Part shown: one piece after another, positions 25,648-36,900 of the stretch
Layout: the number at the start of each line of letters is the position of its first letter
Numbering within the stretch: position 1 is the first letter of the stretch
Source: Leuctra nigra
Taxonomy: Eukaryota > Arthropoda > Insecta > Plecoptera > Leuctridae
Assembly (NCBI GenBank): GCA_934045905.1
Contig: OW203762.1
Location: 51,361,411 to 51,425,410 of the forward strand
Reading direction: 5' to 3'
DNA length: 64,000 nucleotides
The notes under the pieces: generated by a model
Database searches by the model: none
What the model saw: only the letters and a program-made list of their open reading frames with translations
What the model was told of the DNA's origin: nothing
Program-made: the position numbers and the translations under genes

Positions 25648-25844
25648 GAAGAAGGAGAAGAAGAACAAGAAGAAAAAAGGAAGGAGGGGAGGAGGATGAG
25701 AAGGAAGACAAATGTGACAGGCCTGGCTAGCCGGCATTACTAAATGTATTTAGCCTATAAGAAATTTTTACTCTACCTAGTGTGGAATTAAGTGTTTATA
25801 AATGTAAATAAATATGTGATAATAAAAAAAAAAAAAAAAAAAAA

Positions 25845-27759
25845 TATTCGAGTGAAATAACAAGGAAGTCAATGAGTACTTTGTTTTAATAAACAATTAC
25901 TGCGTTCACTCATATGCCAACTGTTTGACGAGAATAATCTGGAGCGAATTATCTCAAGAGGTCTGACATTCTATGAGTTATTTATAAACGTAGACAAACA
26001 AGCAATCAATTCAATAAATTGCTTTGACAAAGTCTGGAGACTCGACATTGTCACATTTTTCACGCAGAGATGTTCAATATCTCTTTGGTCGCGAAATGAA
26101 TTGATGCTGAATAATAAAATAGACATAAAGTGTCTCTCGAATGTTGTTGGCCAGGTCACCGACTTGTCTATTCTCCCGCGTCACCCCGTTGGCATCAATG
26201 TGTACTCAGTAAGAGATAGAGATTGTTCGATAAAGATGTCGGGGGCTCCACCCCTGCTGAGAGACAGGGGTTGCATTGCCATGCAGAGCTGCATGCTTCT
26301 GAGGTAATCACAGATATTTAATTATAGCGTCGAGTCACGGGTAATTACGCCCCTCTCCGGGATGATTGTTAGTCCAGTGAGTGGAGGAGGGGGGAGGGTG
26401 ACATGGGGACAGATTGCGCCGCAGATGGTTCGTCCTCGCGCCTCGATGCTTTCGAAAACATCCCCCCCCCCCTCCCATTGACAACACAAACCAGCAGCAC
26501 ACCTAATTCACCCCCTCGATAGTTTTAATCATCATTATTCTGACGACAATGCGATGCACCGAGCTGAAGCACTTGAAGCAGACACTTGGCGGGGCGCTGG
26601 GAACCAGACCTTCTCTCGAGGACCCAAACAGATCCCTCATCGGTCATGCAGAGAGTCCACATCCTCGTGATTACAACACACACGATGTGAGATGATGTTT
26701 AGTTATACGATCCAAAGCGAAAAAGACACTAACAATTTTATAATTTACGAATTCTGAAAGTTGAAAATAATCATTTCCGTGAGTACGAATTATTGAAACC
26801 AACCCAAAGCTCCCTCCAAGACTCCAAACTGTAAAAGGAAAAACAAATAACTTGTAAATGAGAGATTAGTTTTTTTACCTCTTTATAAATAAAAGGAACT
26901 CAGTTCTCCTGACAGAAGGTATCAATATTCTTCACAAGAATTTTTTACATTTAGATATATATCTTTAGAACAAAGAGCATGAGCATGAAGAGCATGAAAG
27001 AGCTCGGTCAATTAGATATATTGTTCATAATGTTTTGGGATTTTTTTTATGTATTCGGACTTTTGAAAATTAGTTACAGAGCAGCTATTAATGCAAACTT
27101 AGAATAAAATGTATATGTGCGACTATGGGGAAATTTCAGCGTTCAATTTCATATACTTTTTAATATACTTATTTATTGCATTTCATGAATTCAGTCTGTA
27201 TAGGGTCGATTTGCCACATGTGTTCGGTTATGCATGCAAAAGCAAATTGCTAAGAGCATCGCAATGTAAAATGCACATTTCTGTTTCTCTCCTCAAAAGC
27301 CAGTGACAGCAAGATGCTGCGGAGCGTAAGACGGGTGTCTATCTCATGATCTCGTCAATTACCTGAGCCAATCATCTCGCAACAACTCTCACATGTTGAC
27401 ATGATGCGCCGCCACCCTCCGCCGCCACCCTCCACGTCGCACAGCGAGGGCGGTAATGAAGGGTTGAGATTCGATTAACAGCCAAGATGTGAAAGTGAGA
27501 CTCGGCAGATTATCGCCGGGGGGAGCTACTCGGGTAATAGATGTAATGCGAGAACACTCCCATCCAGTTACATCACCTTATAAACAGAATATCAAGAGCA
27601 GAGGGAGACATTACAGGAGATCAGACTCCACTCGGGCTTATCACGTCGCGGATATTACGTCAAAAGCTTTATACAAAGTGCGAGTTGAGATTCAACACTT
27701 TGACCAGAGTTACCCAGTACCTACTTGACGTTTTATAAGTAAAAATCAAGTAATTTGTT
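25845..27759. other. No gene seen
   Basis: Unique-looking DNA right of the retrotransposon, with GC-richer islands at 26180-26690 and 27300-27620 and short C/G homopolymers (about 26461-26472). No exon recognised. Confidence 0.45.
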
Positions 27760-28580
27760 TTTGAGCGAGTGAAGCGAGCGTCTCCTTTTGGCTCTTTTGG
27801 CACGGACCTCTGTTTTTTTTTTTTTTTTTTTTTCTGTTACTGACGATATACAAGTCACAGTTTTTCTTTGATCAAGCTGAAATTTTGCACACATGTACTG
27901 ACCATTTCCGGGCGTACAGACCCTAATTTTTTTCAAATCCCCTGATTGGTTCAAATTTTAAAAAAATTATCTTTTGATTGGTTAGTTTGATCAAATTGAA
28001 ATTTTGACAAGTCATTACCACTAACATTTTACCCAATCATACAAAGTTTTAGCCAAATCCTCCCATTGGTTAAAATTTAAAACCATCTTTACTGTGATTT
28101 TTGAAATTTAAACTAGAACCGTTTGACCGATCAACTGAAAACTTTGCATGCTCATTGGGACCAACATTATCTATGTGTTTGACAATTTTCAGACACATCT
28201 GTGTTTAAATCCAAAAGTTATCGACATTTTACGGACATTTTGCTTGTTGCTGGATCACGGCAACATTGACGCCTCAGTTCCAATGTTCCAAAGTAGTTAG
28301 AACAGAAACTTTTAACCCATTATGACACTTATAATCAACAGATTGATCTGATATTGTGTACACACACACTTATATATTATCTTTGCTTATATCATATGAG
28401 TGGTTCCAGGTATATTTTTGGAACAAGATTCTGTGATTTTTGAAAATTAACAAGGAACCATTCAATCATAAACGTTCAATCGATCGACTTAAAACTTTGA
28501 TTTTCATACAAGATTTCGGTTCGAGGTGTTGCGTGTATCCGTGCTCGCTCATCAACGCGTTACTCAGAGCGTTTTCCTAG
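27760..28580 (+). mobile_element. Helitron/Helentron-like copy, near complete
   Basis: The left end is tgagcgagtgaagcgagcg followed by tctcc, ctcttttggcac and a long T run. The interior has the degenerate modules aatcctcccattggtt and gaaattttgcacac. The right end has gctcgctcatcaacgcgtt, a hairpin arm gagcg, and ttttcctag|t. The left tgagcgag matches the reverse complement of ctcgctca in the right end, giving subterminal inverted repeats. No transposase or helicase ORF is present, so it is non-autonomous. Confidence 0.6.
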
Positions 28581-30330
28581 TATATTTGTATACTTATACT
28601 TTTTATATTTTCTTTTATTGTTCAGGTTCTCTAAATTCTCCGTGATAATAAACCGCACGTGAACTGTCTCGACCAATGAAAACAGGCGGCTTGAATTCGT
28701 GACGCATCATTCTTTGTCTTTCTTGTTTATCATTGGAATTAGTAGTTTTGTCAACTAAATGCTCATCCAAGTGTTCAAATTGGGTTCTTTAGTCCCTAAT
28801 TCCAGTCATTTATTAGTTCCAATGAAAATCTATGGAAGGCGATGACATCAGGTATACCTGACTGAGAAGCTCGTCCCAATAAAATACCTCTCTAATTGTC
28901 ACTCGCCGACGACGAGGACGACGAGGACGAGGTGTTATCTGTGTGGCGCCTGCGCGGCCGAGTGCGTCTTGTCAGCACCAACCCTCCGCCTCCCTCGAGT
29001 CCAAGAAGCAGTGAAATACGCAGACGACCGTAATAAAGTCAGGCGAGGTCGTCGCCAACGTCTTACAAGGGTCTTCAGGTGATGTTTGTTGCCTCATCGT
29101 AAAAGCGTGAGACTTGCGGACAATTGTGCCACTTCCGGCGCCCTGTGCCATTCATAGCCCAGGCGCCAGACGACTCCTTGTCAGCGACCTACCCCTGAAC
29201 ATGCCCCGGGTAGAGTCATAAACATTGGAAACACGGCGGCGGCCACCCACTCGACAACACCCAACAAGAGCTCAATGAAACAGACCGTGTTTACCTGCCA
29301 ACTATCTGAGACAATGAAGAGTTGATATGAATGAAAACATCGTCGACGCGAATTCTTTGGACGAGATCTCCAAGGACGGGGTTATACGCGGTGATTCAAG
29401 CCCTCGCCGAGGTTCGAACTCACGTACCGGGGGGTTTTGTTTACACCTGAGAGATGACAAAAACCTAATCCAAAGGATTGACCTTCGTTTTTTGTCTCTC
29501 TGCGGCTTTTCTAAATCGACAGTCGCAGAACTTAAAAACAAAAGTTATGGAAGGAGCAAATCAGGACGAATCAAAGACTTGTTTAATAATTTTTTTACAA
29601 TCCTCTCCGCTTCTCGACTGTTACTGTTTTCTCACCGAAGTCTTTATCCATTCCACCCCGTCGAACTCCTGCCGGGCTCATGCGCAAAACATCGTATCAC
29701 GCAGTGATTCGAACACCTCCAAAGCTCTCATCCATGGTCTACCTTTATTCTACAAAATCATCCTTGACAAAAACCGGTAGCTTGTACACGTCGCCCCAAA
29801 GCAGATCACGATGTTGAGTTACTGGTCCATGATTAACAGGCTTAGAGACGTCTTTTCGCAGCAGCATTGTCGCTGTGGTCCCGGCTTCAATGCCCGTCGC
29901 AGTCGCCACTTGTCATCGGCCAAGCGTGCTCTCGCGAGCTTTGTTGCATCACGACCTATGCCATTGTCACGGCAGGAGCAGCGGCGTGACAACTTATTAT
30001 GGGATTTACTTCCCCAGGATGGGGTGGGGAGTTTATAGTTCACAAGGTATTGCAAACAAAATGTGTCTCATGTTTATAATTATACCTCGAATCGATTATA
30101 CTTTTCAAAAGTGTAAAATCATCTCTTAGCCTTCGGTTTGCCCCTTTTCATGTTTTGAAACTATGAAGCGTGCTGATTGTTCAAAACGTAAAAAATCTGA
30201 AGTTGAAATATATAGGTATACTTCAAACATTTTTGCGTTAAAAGTATATGTTGAAAATGTTACATTTCAGTTTATCATTCTTTGAAAGCCCTTGAAAATG
30301 TATTATAAGGGTAGATCAGTTTGTCCCTCA
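28581..30330. other. No gene seen; GC-rich island
   Basis: 28880-29240 is GC-rich and low in repeats. 29390-29440 has a B-box-like ggttcgaactc that may be a SINE remnant. The open frame at 29811-30038 is GC-rich but shows no domain. No exon called. Confidence 0.4.
28904..28932. repeat. (GACGAG)-like simple repeat
   Basis: cgacgacgaggacgacgagg-type short tandem repeat in a GC-rich island. Confidence 0.8.
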
Positions 30331-31056
30331 TGATCACGGCTCCTATGTGACGGGCAAGCAGATCACTGCCTCCATGTATGAGACGGCAAGCAGATCACGG
30401 CCTCCTGTATGTGACAGCAAGCAGATCACGGCCTCCTGTATTTGACGGCAAGCAGATCACGGCCTCCTGTATGTGACGGCAAGCAGATCACGGCCTCCTG
30501 TATGTGACGGCAAGCAGATCACGGCCTCCAGTATGTGACGGCAAGCAGATCACGGCCTCCAGTATGTGTCGGCAAGCAGATCACGGCCTCCTGTATGTGA
30601 CGGCAAGCAGATCACGGCCTCCTGTATGTGACGGCAAGCAGATCACGGCCTCCTGTATGTGACAGCAAGCAGATCACGGCCTCCTGTATGTGACGGCAAG
30701 CAGATCACGGCCTCCAGTATGTGACGGCAAGCAGATCACGGCCTCCAGTATGTGACGGCAAGCAGATCACGGCCTCCTATGTGACGGCAAGCAGATCACG
30801 GCCTCCTGTATGTGACGGCAAGCAGATCACGGCCTCCTATGTGACGGCAAGCAGATCACGGCCTCCTGTATGTGACGGCAAGCAGATCACGGCCTCCAGT
30901 ATGTGACGGCAAGCATCTGCAGATCACGGCCTCCTGTATGTGACGGCAAGCAGATCACGGCCTCCTGTGACGGCAATCAGATCACGGCCTCCTGTATGTG
31001 ACGGCAAGCAGATCACGGCCTCCTGTATGTGACGGCAAGCAGATCACGGCCTCTTG
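30331..31056. repeat. 31-bp minisatellite, roughly two dozen copies
   Basis: The unit cggcaagcagatcacggcct plus cctgtatgtga is tandemly repeated. Variants are 27-28 bp (lacking tgta) and one carries a small insertion (catctg). Copies are highly similar, so the array is recently homogenised. No unique spacers, so not a CRISPR. Open frames across it are artefacts. Confidence 0.95.
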
Positions 31057-31740
31057 TACATGCATAACGACGCAGGATGCGAGGTGTGCGACATGGGAAC
31101 CTGCCCCGATGACTAACGACAGTCACATACATGCAGGAAGCAGAGAAAACATGGGAAACGACAATTAGAAGGCAATTGGATGAACGAACACCTGCGATCA
31201 AACGGCTCAATATTCTTTCAGCAGGATTCATAACAAAGAGTGTAAAATACTTTGTAAAAAACACTGCAACTTGCAATGGGAATAACAAAGCCGAGTGTAA
31301 TTGCAGTGCAATCTCAATTCACAGGTATAGTGTGGTTGGAAACAATGTATCTATTAACGAAATGCCAACCTGAGAGGGAGTTCCATACTATAGTTCTTCT
31401 TTTAGAAGACTTCGTCGTGATTTGATTTCGACTTGAAAAACAATTTTTATATCCTTTTCAACTGGCCACCACTGAGATATATTACTGTATGCACCAAATG
31501 TGTGCAGAGATAATTGCCCTGTGGTGATGTCATGCTCTGCAAAAAGTGCAAACCCATGGAAGACTATGGATTTTTAAAGTGCAAACATTTCCTAAAAATA
31601 TTCGTGATATTTTTAGAATTTGTTAGATGGTTCATGTTGATCAATCACTTATATTATATTGCAACCCTGCCTGCACCCATGCCAGTGGAAGACACAAGCA
31701 TCGTGAGTGCGCACTGATGTCCCACATGGAAGACGAAACC

Positions 31741-31775
31741 CGCACTCAGTGCACACTGGGTTCGAACTGAGTGCG
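31741..31775. repeat. Perfect 10-bp stem inverted repeat
   Basis: cgcactcagt (31741-31750) pairs with actgagtgcg (31766-31775) around a 15-bp loop. A related gagtgcgcact lies about 40 bp to the left. Confidence 0.7.
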
Positions 31776-32249
31776 ACAAACTCCTCGGCATTCGCGGGTT
31801 ATTTACACTGAATATCATGAAATAAGATTACTTTATGGTGGTGATTTCAACCAAGGGAAACCGGGTCCGTGTTTATCGCTTAGCGATAAAAGTGACAAAT
31901 ATAAAATTATGTATGCAGCGATTTTATTATATCTGCACGTTTCGAGACAATCTGAGGTCATACACAATTTATATTTTCATTTTGCGATAAAATGTGATAA
32001 AGTGCCTCGCAGCGAAATTGTCTGTTTTAGCTTTGTAATGGAACATTTATCTTCAACAAAATCCAAGAAATCTTTAGAGGCACAGGTACGTACATTTATA
32101 ACTTTGTGTTCTAAGACTATAGATCGTGTATTATCAAAAGAAACTACAACAAAGATTAAGCAGGACCAAAAATGGAAAAAAATGTGAAACTTCAAAAAGT
32201 TTTTTTTCAATGCTACAAAAGTGGACTTTGGACTTTGGGTTGAAATTTC

Positions 32250-32340
32250 GATATTTCAATAGATCGATATTCAATATATTCAGGTATCGATATTTCGATA
32301 TTTTTTTGATATCGATATATATCGATATATCGATATTTTT
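32250..32340. repeat. (ATCGAT)-rich simple sequence
   Basis: Repeated atcgat/tatcga words in an irregular array adjoining the truncated Helitron-like copy. Confidence 0.8.
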
Positions 32341-32344
32341 TTCC

Positions 32345-32784
32345 ATCCCTAATGCAAAGTTTTAAATTGTTTGATCGGTCAAACGGTTCTAGTTTAAATT
32401 TCAAAAATCACTGGACATATGGTTTTAACTTTTAACCAATGGCAGGATTTGGTTGAAACTTTGTGAGATTGGGGACAATTGGTCGTATAATGACATGTCA
32501 AAATTTCAAATTGATCGGAACTACCAATCGAAAGATATTTTTTTAAAATTTGATTTGAACCAATCACAAGGATCCCGTTTAAAAACGATCCCAGGGACCG
32601 CATGGTTACGTCATGGATTTGTAAGTATTATAAATCCATGGTTACGTTATGTGTGCAAAATATTCAGATAGATTGGTTGTGCGGTTTGACCTGGGCAGTG
32701 CAGGCAACAAAACAACAACAAAAAACACACACACAGAGAAAGTGCCATAAGAGTACCGTGGTGACACTCGCTACGCTCGGTCAT
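32345..32784 (-). mobile_element. Helitron/Helentron-like copy, truncated
   Basis: Reverse-orientation copy of the same family. Near the right edge are gacctgggcagtg, acacacacagagaaagtgcc, ataagagtaccgtggtgac and ctcgctacgctcgg, matching the termini of the copy at 58-59 kb. The hairpin/CTAG end is missing at the left, where the copy abuts an (ATCGAT)-rich simple sequence (about 32250-32340). Confidence 0.55.
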
Positions 32785-33456
32785 AAATAAACAAGAGGCT
32801 ATAATTGATGTATAACAAAACGATTTAGATTACTATCACTGAGAAAAAAATCATTGCAATGGGTGGGTAAAACTATAGGTCAAACCTTTGGTAAAACATT
32901 CTTCGTAGAAAATAAAAAATTAAATGCAAAAGTCAAGACAGGGCGGACTAACACAAATCTTAGCTTAATTTTAATTAATTGTTTTAATGTAAATGCATTA
33001 ATATTCCGAATCAATTAATTTATTAATTATCACGAAGAATGGCTTTTTGTCTAACGAAAACGGAAAAAGTAAGTAAAAGAAAATATTGTGTAAATTCCAT
33101 CCATTCCATTCCTCTGACCTGGGCTTTGACATGTTTGTTTACTTTGACTTCACTAAAACTCGTTCGGATGTAGCCTCTGCATTTATTGTTTATTGATTGT
33201 TGCATACAAAGCGAAAAGATGGCATATCATGCATTTTCTTTATGATGGAAAACTAAAGCAAGAAATGTTAGGTAATCCCATTCCGATAGTTTCTTGTTTG
33301 GTATAATATTCCATCAATTCAATATGCTGATTCATTTTTTATGAATTCAGTCCTTTTCTTGCTATTTTAAGGTCTTTTTGTCCTTTTTTTAAAATTATGT
33401 TGGAAAATAATAGCAAATATTTGTTTTAAAATTCTACCTCAACAATTGTTTTATAA

Positions 33457-33798
33457 GTTATAAGTTTTAAAATTCTCACTCTTCCTTGCATTTATATTTA
33501 TAATACTATTATGTTCGTGACAGAAAATAAGCATTTAACAATTGATAACAAGGAGGTACATAATCACAATACCAGGTTAAATTATAATTTAAGAGTATGT
33601 TCAATGAACTCTAAATCTAAGTTTAATAATAAGTGTCCAGTCGCAGTTGGTGTCAGTCTTTTCAATAAATTGAATTCATCATTAAAATCTAAAATTGACT
33701 ATGAGAGATTGTATATTTTTAAATCATCACTGAAAGAATTTATAATTATTAATTGTTTTTATTCAATTGACGAGTTTCTCAACGCAAAATGTTTATAG
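33457..33798 (+). pseudogene. 5'-truncated non-LTR retrotransposon, ORF2 C-terminus
   Basis: The frame is open from just after a stop at 33454 to a stop at 33796-33798. It reads FKILTLPCIYIYNTIMFV, then HNHNTRLNYNLRV, then GVSLFNKLNSSLK, then FKSSLKEFIIINCFYSIDEFL. This is the typical C-terminal tail of insect jockey/CR1-like ORF2 proteins (pattern LTLPCLYIYE, HNYNTR, FYSVEEFL). All upstream endonuclease and RT sequence is missing, so it is a dead 5'-truncated copy. It is followed by a short 3' UTR ending near 33916 in ataaaacttgaaacttgatt, a simple-repeat tail typical of such elements. It is unrelated in sequence to the intact element at 21-26 kb. Confidence 0.7.
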
Positions 33799-33920
33799 TT
33801 ATTATGATTTCTTGTACAAGCCTGAATTTAATTTGTTTGCTTTACCTAATTGTTATGTAATTGACGTGTCCAATATCATTTGTATATGATCAAATAGGGA
33901 TTAATAAAACTTGAAACTTG
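33799..33920 (+). mobile_element. 3' UTR and tail of truncated non-LTR copy
   Basis: AT-rich trailer after the truncated ORF2 fragment. It ends in aataaaacttgaaacttgattg, where the ttgaaact motif is repeated as in the 3' simple-repeat tails of jockey/CR1-type elements. The exact insertion end is not certain. Confidence 0.5.
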
Positions 33921-36900
33921 ATTGATGTCTTCACAAAATGTCCATCCTCCACTTGGATGACCAACAACGACTTGACTCATTGACACTTTCATACAATAAT
34001 TTAGTTAATTTTAACATTACTCCAATCCAAATTCAACTCCTAAAAAAATAAATCGAATAATATGTTGACAAATATTACCAAAAACTGAAAAGCATAACAT
34101 TTCATAGGTCCTTTTTTGGGATTTTATGGTCCTTTTTTAATAGTTTTAAGACTATTTGCCTGCCTTTTTGGACGTTTCATAGATCCTAAACAATAAACAT
34201 CCTAGCCCTATAGAGAAGTAAACACGCCTATAATTTATGCCCCGAACCGAAGAATTTGCTAAATATACCTACTAGTTGATGGTTCACTAAGATTTCTTTG
34301 TCCCTTTAAAAACTTAAAGGCAAACTCAATTAGTATTTCTTCAAATTATTGAAGAACCATTATCCCTCTAATTCATGCTCTTTCCCCCAATCAATACACG
34401 TGCAACTGTCTGTGCTGCTGGCCACTGTGAAATCTCCCCACGTCCTCGTCGTCAAGCCGTGTTCGCGCACGTCAGCCAGCCAGCCAGCGTGTGTTCCCGC
34501 TTCAAGTCCCCAGCAATCACACAGTCGGCAGATTGGGAAAGACAAACGGGTCTATTTTTCTGATTGTGGCTGTGGATTGTGGCTTCGCGTTCGGATCGAT
34601 GAGACTTTCTATCACCCTTTCAGCCATTTTCTTTCTGTTCAACGCGCCGAACTGGTCCACGTTTCTTCTCGACCAATCAGCGACGTGGGGCGGAGTCTCG
34701 TTTGACGGAACCCTACCACGCGAGATGTACAGATTACGGTACAGCGAGGTCGAGGTGTTGTTCACACTATGGAAGAACAACTCCACTATCACTGGACAAA
34801 AATAAAACCGATCCATTGTTTTTATCTTTGGTACTTATGTACTTTAATGTGCACATCACATCAAAGAGGTGTAGTACCATTAAAAGACTAAAAGCTTCCC
34901 ATATTAGTTTACGATTTAATGTAAGAAATATCACCTCAAGTACAATAACATGATATAATATAAATATAATAAAACTAAGTTCGATTAAAGTTTTTATACT
35001 GTGTTATTTTTCTTAGAGAAATACAAAAAAGCCTTATCTTATCTTGATGATTTGATATTGAGACATCTATATGCATGCAGTAATGTGAATGCAGTTCGGA
35101 CAGTATGATCATGGACGCCGGCAGCGCTGCCGCGGCGACGAGTGGCGGCTGAGGGAGGCGAGTGGCACCTCCTTGCTGTCAGGCGGCCGTGCTCGCTGCC
35201 GCCGACTCCGCGGCAGTTACTGCTCGACGCGCGTGACAGAGGGTCGTGTCGACGCTCGCTGTGACGTGCTGCCGTCGGGACGCGATCTCACACACATCGC
35301 CGTGGGAACTACATTTATACAAGTGCATTTTACACACGGATAATAGTTGTTATAAAGAAAAGTGATATTCGAAGTCCGTAAATTTAATAGAGAATTCCTA
35401 ATTATTCTCTAATATTTTATTAAGTCCAGGAAATTATATTCCAGGTACTTGATATTCCTTGTGATCTTGTTCTGAGCGCGGCGGGAAAGTGAGGGGTCTT
35501 CGGGACGTCCATGCGGCTTGCATCTGCAGGGTGAAGGTAGAGTTCGGGGTCCGCGTGTGCCAGTGCGTGAGTTCGAACCCCGTCAGACAACGAGGGATCG
35601 AAGACGGTCGTCGGACGGAACGGTGGATCGCCGCAGCACCACGGGGGGCCTAGCGCCATCGGGGCCGGCAGGGGCCGACTGGAGTTGGAACAGCGCGATG
35701 GAACACCATCGGGGTGTTGTGCCCTCACTTGTGGTCAACTTGGGCCCGTCGAGGAGCATCAAGCTCACACAGGCGTTGAAGCAGGAGGACGCCGACCAAC
35801 CCCTCAGTAAGTGTACAGTCATTGAAAACGCAGTGTCAACCGAATACTAAATTACCCACACATGTCCACTTTGAAATTTTACTACAGAAATTTAGACAAT
35901 TATGTATAAATATAGCAGATAAAACAAACAATGGAATTCCAGCGTCGAAATCGCTTGCAGTATAATACCTGATTAGTGTCGTGAAATGTGATGATTATCA
36001 GCAGATAGGCGCCACTGTCCATGTTGTTTTGTCAATGTGATGTGTCGTCAACAATCGTGGTGTTGTTTCAACCCTCGCCTCGCTAAGCCATAGCTGTCAG
36101 TTAGGCTCAAGACTTGCGAAGTCTTAGAGGAGGGAATGAAGATGTCAAAAACAATCTCCTTCCAGATAATTCAGTCAAAACAACACCTCGCTTGAAGTAA
36201 CTCAATAACAAAAGGGAATAATAGCCCCATTCAACTTGAGGGCTCGTCTTACAGTGTTGTTTCCAAATCGATTTAGTTTTATAATTATACTTTGCGAAGT
36301 AAACATAAACACTTGTATTCTGCTTTGTACTGGACATTTATTGCCCCTATTTTCCTCTTTTCTGTTGAATCGTCTTTGAAAAGTGCAGCGAGCGAATTCC
36401 ACGAAACTAAAATCGAGTTATTCACAAAACCAGGGCCGTCGGATGTCAGATTTAAACATTTTAGTTGTTTCATTAGTGTGCAATGTTTTGTACTTATTGA
36501 GACAAATACCAATAACAATACTGGAGATCTTTGCCCTTATGGAGATGGAATATGTAGTCGTTGTTATGAAAACAATTGTAATAATAATTTGTTTACAAAA
36601 CATTTGTAATTTTCCAATGTCAAGCCGCGTCATTTGTCAGGTTCTGCTGGAGTTTTGTTACATAATCTGCTTGAATGTCGGAAGCTTGGCCGACGATGTC
36701 GCCTGTCATATTGTGTTCTGTCAGACCAGCATGTCTTGCTGTTATCACTGATACGAGGCGTCACTTGAATGTGCAGTTCTTATAGCGTCTTTATTTTCAT
36801 TCATTTCCGTGTTGCTTTCGTTCGCTTTGCTTTGTCTGGATCAAGTGAGAACTCCTCTGCTGAGACTCAAAGAGAATGATGAACGATGGAAATAATAATT

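Larger units (their letters stand above)
21203..25844 (+). mobile_element. Non-LTR retrotransposon, two open ORFs, poly(A) tail
   Basis: An apparently intact LINE-type element. It has a 5' leader of uncertain length, ORF1, ORF2, a short GAA-rich 3' UTR, an aataaa-like signal and a run of 21 A at 25824-25844. Both ORFs lack internal stops and the sense strand is strongly purine-rich throughout, so this copy looks young. The ORF2 architecture is AP endonuclease, reverse transcriptase, then a C-terminal region containing LRWFGKLKRM and GRPRDRW, with no RNase H or zinc-knuckle domain seen. That resembles RTE/BovB-type and related insect elements whose proteins are often mislabelled as craniofacial development protein 2-like. 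The clade is not settled by eye. The 5' boundary is not visible: 21203 is simply where the ORF1 frame opens. A convincing target-site duplication was not found; tcgagtg occurs at 21075-21081 and again at 25848-25854 and is only a weak candidate. Confidence 0.9.

Noticed and set aside
21075..25854. tcgagtg at both sides of the retrotransposon as target-site duplication
   Set aside because: Seven bases can match by chance, and it would leave three non-A bases between the poly(A) run and the repeat; kept only as a weak candidate.
29327..29707. 126-codon frame near the 29-kb GC-rich island
   Set aside because: Part of it is the antisense of a tRNA-like B-box region and overlaps a similar - strand frame; no recognisable domain.
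30331..31056. Array resembling CRISPR repeats
   Set aside because: The 31-bp units are contiguous without unique spacers, and the genome is eukaryotic.
35470..35780. GC-rich frames with ttcgaacccc as a tRNA gene
   Set aside because: A B-box-like word is present but no A box or acceptor stem pairing could be found.
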